In this document: piece by piece, positions 43,617 through 55,510 of the stretch
How positions within the stretch are numbered: the stretch's first letter is position 1
How the letters are laid out: every line of letters begins with the position of its first letter
Assembly (NCBI RefSeq): GCF_914767665.1
Contig: NC_059503.1
Location: 19,158,001 to 19,222,000, forward strand
Direction of reading: 5' to 3'
Length of the DNA: 64,000 bases
Origin: Harmonia axyridis
Taxonomy: Eukaryota; Arthropoda; Insecta; Coleoptera; Coccinellidae
Notes under the pieces: model-generated
The model's database searches: none
What the model was told of the DNA's origin: nothing
The model's input: only the letters and a program-made list of their open reading frames with translations
Position numbers and translations under genes: made by a program

Positions 43617-46550
43617 ACAACATTTCTTGATATTACTTTTATAATATTTCAAATAAGATTCAATTCAACACAATGGTGTAAAATTAGAAGAAACGCACTG
43701 ATGTGAATTTAGGAACTTTTGACCTCCCATACTAAGTAAAAGTATAATCATCATATTGCTTCGACAACGAAGTAGATCGCTGAAATGTCACGAGATAAGT
43801 CACAAGCTGTAAATACAATATTGAAATTAAAAAGTGAAAACTTTTTTCTATGACGGAACAATTTTTCATAAGTAACATCATAAGGGCATCTAATTCATTT
43901 CGCAAGAAAAATTCTGTTAACAACATAGTTCACAAAACAGCTGTCATTTTCTGCCACGGGTAAACTCGAAAAAACCGATAGGTGCTATCCTCAGAGTAAT
44001 AAATATAGATAGAAAGAGCATATGTCATTTTCAGTAGGCAAATTTAGTCCACAACATGAACTATCAAATTTGACATGAAGCGCGCGTATACGATATTTCA
44101 CTCAATTCGCTAGTTTCTCCACAAAGAACGGACTTCTTATATCCAATAGTGAATCAACGTTTCATATTAACTCAAGATGTAGTGAGATAAATTCCTAAAT
44201 ATACTAAAAATTCAGTAAAAAAAAAAAATCAAGCGCGCCAAACGGCGTGAAACAACCGATGACACTTGGAGAGCAAATGTTGCCAAACCTTGGATTTCAG
44301 CAGGTAGATACAGAAAATAATAAATATTCTGCTCATTATAAATTCGACAATTAGAAAAAATATCGGATTCCAAATATTCAAATTCGCATATTGATTCGGA
44401 AATCAGTCAAATAAATATATTTCATTCAATATAATATACATGACATTATAAAATTGTGAAATTGAAAATATATCATTCCGACAACGTGATCTAACCATAT
44501 TGGGGACATAAAAAAAAATTGAAGAATAAAGTCGTTAAAAAAAAAAAAATATAACAATTTCGTATACTTCCTCTATCTATGTCTATTACTCCATGGTGCT
44601 GTCATCCAGTTTTCTCATCTAGAAACTATTTATTTTTGTGATTTAAAATTGCGCGTTTTTGATTGATAGAAATTATTAAAAGGCAAATTGTCAATGTATA
44701 AAACTGCAAATATATTTTTTCAGAACTCTACAGAAAAAGAGGATTTCATAGTACGTTCATGGTAAAATTCAAAACACCATAGTATATGCTATTCGTGTTG
44801 GTTCATCGGCCTGTAATTCTTGATAATGCATTATGAGACAACGCTAGCCATATAGTAAGTTTCCAAAGTTAAGTTCAGGTATACTTCATATGACTGTCAA
44901 TATTAATTTTAAACTGTGAAGAAGAGGGGTATTTTATAGCCTGTTAACATAGCAGGGTAGGTTGAGTTTGTTATATGTTCGAGAAATTTCGGTTATAACA
45001 AGCTTATACTGACCTTCAACCTACTTCCTGCAAATAATTAATGTGGCTGTTCTTGTGACTCCGGTCCACTAATATATTATAAACCAGGTCCCTTGAGTTA
45101 GTAGGAAAACTCCATAAAATACTGCCCTACATTGAATGAATGTCCACAATCTCAAGGTGCTGAGATCGTAACAATGATCCGACATGGTAGTTTCATTCGG
45201 GTTCACGGTTTTGAGTAGATTTGAATAAGTAAGTAATGATATTTATGAAATTCTAGAGGAATTTGAATTTCAAATGGCTCTCATTCATTAAGTGTTGAAT
45301 GCGAGAAGTCTCCGATTTCATCCTAGAAAAAGACAAACGGAGGGTTATTTTAATTTCACCTGAAATGAATTGGAAGTTGGTAGAGTAGAAAAAATGTGTT
45401 CACTTTCTCAGGAATTTCACCTCAAAAAGCACCATTCAACCGGAGTTATTTAGGTTGGCTACACTGCTCGTTCAATTCTCTTTGTTTTCCAAATACAGAA
45501 AGAAAAAAATATCAATGATAATTATTGTATATGCATCAATTTCTATAACCTCATATTTATTCGTTGACGCTTGGTTGAACTAGAGGTTGAACTCAACCGA
45601 CGGTCAACCATTCTTCATAATACTTCCTTAGTGATACATTATTCTCATTCAATTTTATTTTGGATAGTAGTTGGAATGTTTACAGCCAATAGAGTTCACT
45701 GAGTTCATTAATTTCTACGAGAGCATAATCTCAAACTGCTTTTGCCTGATCATTTGTGTTTTTGGAGATAAAGAAACAAGAAGAGAATCGTAATTTATGT
45801 GCTCCTTCAAGAAAATTTTGCTCTTCAATTTCAATATCGTATAACCTTTTTTTTGAATGTCATGGGAAGGTTACCAAACTACTGAACAATATTCTGAAAT
45901 ACTTTCAGAATTAGCTAGATGAACCGTTTTAAAAGCTGAAATATTCATGAAATCCTTTAGCTTTAGGTATAATCTTACGAATCCTAAATTAAGTTGGATA
46001 TAATAAAATAGCACCTATAACAAGTGCCAAATTATCTTCAAGGAACATATAGAAGTCGAAGTCACTGAAGTCAGTAAACCTTTATGGATCTTAGAATCAT
46101 TTACATCTTTCCGAAAATATTCGGAAATTAAATTTTTTGAGTATTCGTGTTGTATTTTACCCTCCTCCGTTCGATGGATGATTCTCTTTTTGATTTCTTC
46201 ATGATTTAGTTTGATAAAAATAGAGTCAGATGACAGGTGATCTCTTTGCAGCTGTGGTCAGCTGCATGAGGATCACTTTGAGTCCTCTCACTCACAAAAT
46301 TTCTCGAATTTTTGATAACTTGTTTCTCAAATTGAGAATTTCAAAAATATGACTGGAAATCATTCGGTATATTTAAAACGAATGGTTGAAATTAAAGATG
46401 AAATCACACTACTATGGTTGTCCTTGCATGTGTGACATTTTTGAAACAGGCCTCACCTTCCTGTATAATCTTATGTATCCTATAGTGCTGCTGGAAGCTC
46501 TCAGAGTTTTCAACGTATTCTCATATTCAATGCAATAAATGACCCGAATT
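43617..46550. other. Non-coding stretch
   Basis: No gene supported. Minor items are an imperfect inverted pair GCAGGGTAGGTTGA (about 44951) and TTCAACCTACTTCCTGC (about 45016), and a perfect 7-bp-arm palindrome GCAGCTGTGGTCAGCTGC with two CAGCTG E-boxes (about 46250). Neither is tied to a gene. Confidence 0.4.
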
Positions 46551-47040
46551 TCAGGGTTAAATGCCAGGGCCTATCTGTTCCACTGAAACAAAAGCGTCAT
46601 GGGTTTTTGTCGAGCCTGTTACCTCCAGGTTTTCAACAAGGCGTTCAGACGTAGTTTTGCCGACGACAGATTCTTTATGGTACTCACAGCGGAATCCTGC
46701 AGTGAATATGGAAATTAGGCCAATTAGTGCTAGTTCAAAGTTTGTATGTTTATTCTCCAAATATTTATGAGTTGGGGTGAGTTAACGACTTCGGATAAGT
46801 TGGAAACAATGTACGAGTGTACCGACTTGGCCCGTGGAGGAAATATTCTGATCGATAAAGTTTGGAGGAATATCGCCGACATTCCATCCAGATTTCGTAT
46901 TTAAATTCATTGGATATCCGAAAAATTGTATCGAAGAATCAATGCCCCTTTCAATTTATTGATTCTTGAACAGTTTCAAGGTCTTATTAGATAATTTAGA
47001 CATTTCTCAAAACTATGATACCATTCACTAAAATATGGTG

Positions 47041-47127
47041 TGGTGACTCTTTGCTAGGCCGTGAGATGGCGTCAAAGGCTGCGCAATTCTCGGAGAAATA
47101 ACACCACTTGGGCCAAAAACCTAACCG
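47041..47127 (+). repeat. Dispersed repeat, copy 2 (partner at 10224-10309)
   Basis: Same ordered blocks as the first copy. It lies about 80 bp before a Tc1-like transposase fragment, so it could belong to that element's end, although copy 1 has no such neighbour. Confidence 0.55.
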
Positions 47128-47206
47128 TACTATGGTAAAATCACAAGGCTCCGCTCTGGAGATAGCATATTTATATGAAAGGTATCCCTGAGTTACCTTG
47201 AAACAT

Positions 47207-47516
47207 GATGAGGATGACATCTGGTTCCAACAGGATGTGGCTACAGCCCAAAGAGTTCGAGTTTCATTAGCTATATTGAGACAGTCATTGCCGGGGAGAT
47301 TGGCTCACTGTAGGAATGATGGAGTGACCACCTGATTTGAGTGTCTGTCTTTCGGTCAACCCTAAAGATGAGGTTTCATAACATCTTCCACAGACCTTGC
47401 CAGCGAATAAAAGAAGAAATCAGGGACATACCACTCGCTATATGTCGAAAAGCGTCAAAAACCTATTATATTAGTGTATCGTTTCTGAGGGCCGCCACCT
47501 TAGCGATATCGTTTTT
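47207..47516 (+). pseudogene. Tc1/mariner-like transposase C-terminal fragment, degenerate
   Basis: One frame reads DEDDIWFQQDVATAQRVRVS followed by LAILRQSLPGRLAHC, then a stop, corresponding to the DxWFQQDGATAHTAR-type catalytic motif. After a frameshift another frame gives LPQTLPANKRRNQ, and at the end RGRHLSDIVF, the usual C-terminus of this group. The frame is broken several times and the N-terminal half is missing. Confidence 0.75.
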
Positions 47517-47519
47517 AGA

Positions 47520-48279
47520 GCTTGAGTACAAAACTACAGTTCCTACTGATTCGAAGAAATAAAATTGTTCTTCTTCAACTTCTATCTTTTCTTGATTATA
47601 GCTCTATGAAACTCGTCAATTGGCTCTGCCACACTCTGTATGTTAGATGTACCTATAAGCAATTTGAATACGCTTTAATGAATATCTATCTAATGTTGAA
47701 CAATTTGGATGTAAGGTACTTACCACAGCTGCCTCTTATCGATTCACGGAAGAAGATAAGGAATTCATTCATAATTTGGACCCAGACTTGAACGAAGAAA
47801 ACATTTTTTTGGGAGGTCCCGATAGTCTTTTAGATTTTTTTTTCGGTCAACAAATATTAATGAATATTCCCCTTGCAAAATTTCTATCAATCATATAAAC
47901 GTATATATGACAAAAATCACATTGCAACGAACCAATATCAATTATCATTAATGCAGCTTGTAAATATTCGGGTATTGGCACATGTGCTTCAGCTGAATAT
48001 TTTTCTAACGTTTAAACTATCGTGAAAATTCCGGACAATTGTCGAAAAGATTTCAGTTTTTCAAAAAATAGTCCTTCATTTTTAAATTGTGCTTGCAAAA
48101 TTATAGAATATTTGACAAGCACTCGGGATATAACTACTGAATATCCAGAGGGCGAACATAAAAATGCAACATTAAGAAGGCTTTGAAGTTTTTGGACCAA
48201 AATTGTTAGAAAATATAATTAGTGAAAGAAATCAAACCAACCTCAAAGGGATGCTTCATTAATGATTTGTTACAATTTC
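47520..48279. other. Non-coding stretch
   Basis: AT-rich, between two transposase relics. The 89-codon plus-strand frame at 47522-47791 has no recognisable domain. Confidence 0.35.
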
Positions 48280-48725
48280 CCTATTAGTTCGACAGACTCC
48301 CACTTTTCTAGATAAGGATTCCTCTTAGCGAATGATTTCATCAATACAGGCAATCTGTAATTAATGCCTGAGAGCTTCAAGCGTGTGTAAGAATTGGCTA
48401 ATGCCTCCAGTCTTCTACCCAATATGTAACACACATATTCGATAGATGAAATTTCTGGAGAGACATGTTGGCGTTAACCTCTTCGAAGCGCTCCATAGAA
48501 TTCACATTGTGGCGTTCTGTAGGTCTATATCTGATCATCATGCGACCATAATGCATTCCTAAAGAGAATCATGATTCGTCCCTGAAGACCACACTATGCC
48601 ATTCCACTTGCCAATTCAGTCGCAAGGTACACCACTCCAAACGTTGATCACGTTGACTCCAATTCAAAAGCTCTAATTCTACGATAAACTTTACGAAGGA
48701 CGTTCTTCGTTTCGGAGACATAGAT
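48280..48725 (-). pseudogene. Tc1-like transposase fragment, degenerate
   Basis: Minus-strand frames give RLEWCTLRLNWQVEWHSVVF, DESRFSLGMHYGRM, MIRYRPTERHN, then (another frame) SSIEYVCYILGRRLEALANS. These correspond to the W..V.FSDES.F and SP.L..IE..WD.LGRR motifs of Tc1-family transposases. The part between the first and third catalytic motifs is largely deleted, and frameshifts and stops are present. Confidence 0.75.
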
Positions 48726-51085
48726 TCGGTATCCTTATGCTATCAATCGAATATTTATTCCGTATTTTTGTAATGTTTTTTTGATGGAATAAAATCAGTA
48801 TGAATCTATGGGAAGATTTTGTTTGTATCGAGAAGAAGCCCTTCAATATGAATATGTCAGCTTATTTTAATAAATAAATTAATAAATTCACAAACCTATC
48901 ACTATACCTACACAGGGAGGCAAAGTTTTTGCTGAGGTTTTTATCCGAGCTCCTGTACCATCTTGTATCATATGTTGAAAAGTATGATGTTTGTTCACAT
49001 TTCTTCTGCTAATACTGAGATTTATCGACACATGCACAATTGTTAACATTTTTTGTATTGCTCTTTTTCAAATTTGTATGCATTGACCGTCCAGCTTCTC
49101 ATCTATGAAGAATATCATAATCCAGAACATACATAAGCATGCTATAATGCTGACCTTTTTCACATTTCATCAGGCCTACTCCTGCAAATCTATTGTCAGC
49201 TTTCAAATTACGGCAGTTCTAGAAATCACAATATCCTCAATCCTAGGATAGCCTTTCATGTTTACAGGGATTCCATTGTACATACGATATTCTGGGTTGA
49301 ATTCCTCCTAAAATTCAAATACTACACGTTATAAATGAGGACATCAATACAAAGGTTGTACATTCTCTTTGTGAAGGATAATTTTCCTCGGATATGAAAT
49401 TACACGCCAAATTAATTCTTGAACAAAACAAACACTTGACGAAACTCATAGAACGTTTAAAGCATTATAATATTTCACAGCGCTGTCATATGAGGCAGGA
49501 GAAGCATGTGGGTTTTACAGCATCGGCCTTGGGGTATATGATATCCTTTTAAGATGAATGGATCTTTGTTGTGGGGGAAATAATTATATTTGCTATTAAG
49601 GTATTAAGTTAGATAGCTGAAACTAGCTGCAACCCATAACAAATTCTGATATGACTGACTAAAATACTGGTTAGAAGTTGAAGGAAATCTTCCAGTTGAA
49701 TAACTCCTGCTAACGAAATTTTACTTTATATTATACTCTGGAACTGAGTTCAGCATTGGGAGAAAAAACTATTTTATAGTTGGAGGTCTGAACGTCTTTG
49801 AATACTTCTAGTTTACAGTTGACGGTGTTTGGTTGAGAAATTATAATGAATCAATTTTATCATGAGGATTTCAGCTATATTCTGCTCACCTTCTGTTTAA
49901 ATATGGAGGAAAAGAATATCAGAAAAAAGCGGGAAAAGCAATGATTCGGAAACTGATAAAGTGTATTTTACATATACAATTACAAACTAAATTTCATTCT
50001 TTTCGGATTGTTGTAACGAAAATATTCAAATTTTTTCGATATCATGCTTGATTTTATATTGGTTCTGGTGAAGCGATCCATGCAAAACATTGTATCCATT
50101 TTGAAAGTGTTATTTTTCATCTACACTCAAATCTCAACTCAAATCAGTTCGAGTTTCTGTGTCGCCTTGTCCTAGAATAGACAACTCAAGGACTTCATTC
50201 CCTATTAATTTAATTCAATTATTCAAGAATAGTCTTAGATCGAACGCATATTTTTTCGTATATTGTAAAATTATCATAAAAAACGTAAGGATATCATTGA
50301 ACTTCTGTGTAATATTTCTGAAATCCGACCCTGTATGATACTGCGTTGTTTGGAATTGAAATTTGACATCAGGTAGAATTCCGTAACAACATTAGAGGAT
50401 TTAAAGTTGGAACGAACGGCTTGTTTTAATTTCCCAAGGGTGTTCTTGAAATTATAACTGGATGTAATGTGTGCATAAAACCAAAACTTGTTTCAATTCT
50501 TTTATTGGAAAATTTACATGATGTAATAAAACGTCTTCATCAATTCCATTCGAGAATATTATATCTATCAAGTAGCAAACTAATTAGTTCTGTTTATATC
50601 CACAAAAATGGTTCAATATAGTAATTCATCAATTTAAATGAATAAAAATTTGAAAAAAAACCGACGTAGAATCGGGAGCTTTCGATTGCTCGTCATTTAT
50701 GCGTCGGTTGAGCCAACATAATTTTTTATTGGTACATATGAAAAGTGGTAAATCGTTATGTCATTCTTGTCGGTTATTTTTCACTTCATAACAAATTTTA
50801 AAGGAACCCAATTCTTTTTTGATTTTATGAAATTGTGTTCCTTCATAATAAATGGAGGATGATAACCTGATGTCCTGATGTCCTGGATGAGACCTCAAAG
50901 GTAAAATCTAATACTTTTGACTTCGGTGCTCAATTTTATTGCCAACTGCAACTTTTGAGGAGATGAAGTGGACTGTGCCAAAATTGTGTAGTTTTCAATA
51001 ATTGATGTTTTTCTTGTTTCTTCATGTTGGCAAGGAAAATGGGTATTGCCCATCGACTTGGAAATACGCCATTGTAAAACAGATA
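48726..51085. other. Non-coding stretch
   Basis: No gene supported. A small hairpin-forming pair AACCGACG and CGTCGGTT occurs at about 50660-50706. Otherwise AT-rich unique DNA. Confidence 0.4.
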
Positions 51086-51279
51086 CTAAAGGCTTATTTT
51101 CATGATGATAATAATCTCAAGATAGTGATAGTAACTATAACTCCTTGATAGTAACTATCGCAGGAACTATCACCATACAAACTACTTGATAGTTAAATAG
51201 TAGTGTCTTAACAGCATTCTCGCACTATCACGATAGTGCTATCGTGAGAGTTACTATCATCGTGAAAATGAGCTTTCAG
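51086..51279. mobile_element. ~194-bp palindromic MITE
   Basis: AAAGGCTTATTTTCATGATGAT at the left is mirrored by ATCATCGTGAAAATGAGCTTT at the right. The interior is built from repeated ACTATC/GATAGT words (TAGTAACTATCG, GCACTATCACGATAGTGCT) that can fold into nested hairpins. No coding capacity; target duplication not resolved. Confidence 0.65.
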
Positions 51280-51439
51280 GGTTAAGGCTCCTGATAAGCT
51301 TATTGATTTCCATCCTATAAGTATTCTTCCCTGGATATGAAAAGTACTCGAAAAAATTTGGTCCGTTCAAATATGTATATTTTTACTGGTGATAACATTT
51401 CAAATCCCAGACAATCAGGATATATGGAAAATATTACAG

Positions 51440-52255
51440 GCGTTGAACAAGGTTTACTACTATTTTACCCTTTGCGATTTCGCTAAGGCTTTTGTAGTCT
51501 TGATCAATTGTTTTTTGATCACAACTTAGAGGTAGGTATCAAAAAGCCCAGGTGGGTTCCGGTTTCTTCTATAGTTCGTCTGGTGTTCCACAAGGACCCC
51601 AATTGGGACCTTTCCTTTTTTCCTTTATGTGGAGTAAATGAGTGTATAAGATAATTTAATTTCTTATAATATATTTCAACCCAGATGATATTGAACTACG
51701 CCCTCTTTGTCCAACTATCCACCTTCAATGAAGCAACTGAACAGATGAAAGAAGATTAATCATGATTAGATGAGTACTCGCATGGACGTATTCGAATTGA
51801 ATTGAACGCCCCTAAGTGTGTTTCGATGTTATTCTCTCTAAGCGGAAATCAACAAATCAATGCTCAGCAGATCATCCTTGAAGTCGAAGGTGTGACCAAT
51901 GCCCATTTTTTTACAACTGCTGTAGAAATTATCATTGCATTACGGTCTCACAGTTTACTACTCTTGTTTCGATTGTGCAATTCAGACTTTAAAACTCAAG
52001 AAATTAATGATGTAGGTGATATTTGGACTATGAAAGGGTCACTAACAAAATCAATGACCTCCGGTGGTTAAAGCTTGATTGTTTATTCAAATGTCAGGGC
52101 AGGGTGGTGAAGTGCATGATATTTTTGTTAGACATAGGTAGAGACTCTTGTGGTCTAGATTTAAATCTACCATGTTTCACCAATTATTTACGCCAGATTT
52201 TTTCAATTACAGTTCTCTATACTAATTTAAGATAAAGTTCCAAGAGCAATTGCTT
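51440..52255 (+). pseudogene. Non-LTR retrotransposon reverse transcriptase fragment, degenerate
   Basis: Plus-strand frames give CDFAKAF, then SSGVPQGPQLGPFLFS (the reverse transcriptase motif normally SSGVPQGSxLGPLLF), then NAPKCVSMLFS. Downstream come DIWTMKGSLTKS-type and CGLDLNLPCFTNYLRQ-type segments in positions expected for the C-terminal part. This order fits the fingers and palm of Jockey/CR1-type LINE ORF2. The catalytic FADD box is not intact, and stops and frameshifts are frequent. The 89-codon open frame at 51802-52071 is a surviving piece of it. Confidence 0.75.
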
Positions 52256-52361
52256 TCGAGTCAGATCTTATAATTTCATTTTATTTGTGGGATTGATTGG
52301 AATACGTATGTGGAATATATTCGAAAATAAAATTCCACTGAATTCCATCACAGAATAGTCG

Positions 52362-52700
52362 CTAGTTGAAATCAACCAAAAATTCTCGATATTCAGGCCA
52401 CATAAAATTTAAATCGTGGTTGCAGAATCTCAATAGAAACAAATTAAACTCGTCAAGTGGTGGAGTTCCCATTGAAACATTGGAATTGACAGTGACACAT
52501 TCGCTCACCGCTGAGTGTAGCGATTGCCGAATCATGTTCTGAAGAGTTTTGATTGCTGAATTCAGTAGGGGATTCAGATCTGATTTTCTCTCCCCTGAAT
52601 TTTCCATTAGCTCTGCATATCCGTATTTTTTGCAGCGACGAGCTTGAATCGATAACAACTTTTTCATAGTGAGCACTTTATGTGGGGCCTCAAATATAAA
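52362..52700 (-). CDS. Unrecognised open frame, possible terminal exon
   Basis: The frame is open for about 110 codons from near 52700 to TAG at 52364-52362. An internal ATG (52667) begins MKKLLSIQARRCKKYGYAEL, and the frame ends NFMWPEYREFLVDFN. Amino-acid usage is balanced (charged, hydrophobic and polar residues interleaved, e.g. NPLLNSAIKTLQNMIRQSL), unlike the Phe/Ile/Asn-rich noise frames in this window. An AATAAA on the minus strand (52285-52280) lies ~77 nt past the stop, as expected of a 3' exon. No domain, signal peptide or membrane segment was recognised. It could be a terminal exon of a minus-strand gene, part of an unknown transposable element, or chance. Confidence 0.3.
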   Translation of the reverse strand, partial: FIFEAPHKVLTMKKLLSIQARRCKKYGYAELMENSGERKSDLNPLLNSAIKTLQNMIRQSLHSAVSECVTVNSNVSMGTPPLDEFNLFLLRFCNHDLNFMWPEYREFLVDFN

Positions 52701-54500
52701 TGCATCTCACTAGAATCTAGAATGTCTATCAATGAAACCCTTCAATCAATATCTGCAGAGATATTTAGCACCTCTCACAGAGAGGTGGAAACAAAGGTTT
52801 TTTCGAAATAAATATTGCACGAATTTTTTCTCTCGGAAGGTATATCTTCGGAAATCAACGCCTTGTTTCGGAAAGTTTTGAAGTGACAAATTATAATATA
52901 AAAGTAGAGTAGTGGTGAAGAAATTGAAAATGAAAAAATTGATTCTTTCCCGAATTACAAGAGTGCTGTCCAGTTAGCAAAAATACTTTCTGATTGGAAA
53001 AATAAAAAGCATTATAGGGGAACTATAGGATGACAATGATAAGTAGGTTTCTAGCAAATCCAAAATTGTTATCATTCTATTTTTATATGATATCGAGGCT
53101 GCACTGAACTGCAATTGTACTTCAAACAAATGACACTGTCAAAAACAATTATCAAGAAATGAATGGTCTCGTTGAGATTCAAACAGTTTTTCCTCTAATT
53201 CTGATTAATTGGAAAAGTTTGCTCGCCAATTAATTACAATTTTGGCTGTACTTATGCAAGTTGAATTTTTCAACTCTGAACTACAGACAGAATAATCAGT
53301 TTTTATCTTTTCACAGATGGACATTTGTCTGCTTTAGAATTTTCAGGATGAATACAAAGCAAATCGAAGAATATAAAAATATTTGAATAAAAATCAGCAG
53401 TTAATTAATATTAACTAATAATTCCTTAACTTTTACAGTTGGCGTATTGGGATTCTATTGAATCCAAAATTGAAAAACAAACACATTCGTTTTTTTCTTA
53501 AACTTTTGGAGCTATTTGAATAAAATTTGGTACAAGAACAGGTTGCTATATGATATTGATCTTTTAAGTTCTGGAACGAAATTCTTTCTTCTAGTCACAA
53601 TGGATACTTATTTATTATCAGATTCCCAGAATATGAATGAATGTTTGTTAGTCAGTATTGTCATTGTGAAAATATTCAAAAGTTTGATTGCGAACATGTA
53701 TTATTGCGATCAAATTCTCATTGAATGAAGAAATTATCACAAATATCCATCAAGGAAAATGAATATGAGGAAGGAGAATTGTATTTTTGAAATACTTATG
53801 AAAAGGCAACTAATTTCTACCCTATTTTCATTTCGGAGTCATGTTTGTCCACTAATGAAATACGTAAGGGTTTCTGCGACAATGCTCTGTTTATTTTGTA
53901 GAAAAACAATTGGAATCTCCCAGGCTTGAGCGTTGGTAAAAAGCTTCCCGAGGTTTTTTTTTCTTATTAAATATCAACAGGGAAAAATTCTTCGATTTTC
54001 AGAATCAGATGGGAGAAAAGGTCGGTGATTTATCATTTAGCATCGAGCACAATTTTCAGCTGATAGTCGTGATCTCAAGGCACCAACGACCCAAGTGTCT
54101 ACATGCAGTTCAATATTTTCTATTCTTCTATTGTAGCCCCCAAGGGTGTGATAAAGCGGTACAATGCAGTGAACTCATGCGCTAAATCTGAAAATTTCAT
54201 TGAATTGCACAGACATATCTGAACATATGTGTTATATTAGAATTCTTTATAATCCAGGACCCATCTCGTCTTGGCATTTCCGAAGATAATAATGCATTAA
54301 TAACGAACTTTTTGATAAAAGCTTAAAGCTTTCTGAGAAAACATTCAACATATATCAAATTGAAATTGAAAATGCAAAGTGTTACAATGTGTGTACTATT
54401 ACTTAATTATTTCAAATTGAAATCTGGGTCCAGATCCCGCACTATTGAGTTTTTTCATTTGACTCGAGATTTTTTATATTTCTAACAATAACAGTATTTC
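52701..54500. other. Non-coding stretch
   Basis: AT-rich DNA without a supported gene. The 70-codon plus-strand frame at 53516-53728 is not recognisable. Confidence 0.4.
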
Positions 54501-54510
54501 AGCCGTAAAT

Positions 54511-54531
54511 TGATAATAATAATAATAATTT
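54511..54531. repeat. AAT microsatellite
   Basis: About six ATA/AAT units in a row (TGATAATAATAATAATAAT), followed by TTTATCTTTATTG, a short simple repeat in AT-rich context. Confidence 0.7.
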
Positions 54532-54749
54532 ATCTTTATTGAAAATGCAACTGAACCGAAAATATAAAAGTGTGACTATGTGCTTATATATGCGGTCTCT
54601 TCAAAGATGACTCTAACGGAAGAATGAAATACATTATTTGAAATCATAATTAGAAATAGAGTATAAAACAAGATGAGAGAAACTTGTCCAAAATGAATGT
54701 AGGCTTGGTTAATCGATCGTCTAGAGGTATGATTCGATTACCTGGCCTT

Positions 54750-55510
54750 TCGTCTTTTTCTCCGCGACTTTGTTGGATTTGCAATAATTAAACTCTTTTG
54801 AATTATTTACATCTATTTACAAAGCCACACTTATACAGTACAAACTCAGTATTGAGAAGATCTTAATTACGTCTTGAAGTTTCTCACTACGGTACTGAAT
54901 TTCGTCTTTAACTCTAATTTAATTACTCGAAACGTCTTCGATTATCACGTCTTCGTCGTACTTCAAGTTTTCGGTCTTCTCGTCTCTAACTTGTTCGCGA
55001 CTCGTCTTAATCTAGTCCGCGAACCGTCTTTTCGTCTTACGTCTTGAGTTGACCGACCGAACTTGACTCGTCTTCGACTTAAGTTAAACTGTACCGTCTG
55101 TACCCGTCTTCGGTTTAATTTGAACTGTGCTCTCTGCCGATTGGAACTACCCTCTCTCGAATATAGACCTCCCTTCTCTCGGTTTGACCACACCCTTAGG
55201 GGAAGGTACCATCCCCTAGTCCAATAAGAGCTTTTGCCGTGCCGCTCCCAAAGATCTTCGCGGATTTCTGGAAATCGAATATTCTAGAAGGACTAGAACC
55301 TGAGAAACAGATGTGACACATCTGGTACAACCGTCTTGTTCTCGAACTTTCCCAAACCCCGTAAATCTCTTAAGTTTCACAACCGACATGACACATTCTT
55401 CGACACCCCGAAGAATTACAAATCCTTTTTACATTATATACAATAACAATTCGTTCCCTGTAAATCAATTGAAACTGTCATGCCCTCGACACTAAAAGAA
55501 ACTAATAGGT
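54750..55510 (-). mobile_element. Probable LTR-type retroelement segment
   Basis: This segment is compositionally distinct, with dense CGTCTT words (GAAGACG/AAGACG on the minus strand). It resembles the GACG-rich style of the solo LTRs at 17019 and 18431, though it is not homologous to them. On the minus strand it begins near TGTCATGTCGG-type sequence and runs to a TATAAGTGTGGC stretch and a CAACAAAGTCGCGG tail. Termini and target duplication were not resolved and no coding remains. The 76-codon minus-strand frame at 54963-55193 is Arg-rich noise from the repeated words. Confidence 0.35.

Noticed and set aside
46557..46770. Antiparallel open frames of 67-69 codons; the minus-strand one has a hydrophobic start resembling a signal peptide and possible splice sites.
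   Set aside because: The minus-strand frame has no ATG at its apparent start (TTG), no homologous domain was recognised and the opposite strand is equally open. Evidence is insufficient for a gene.
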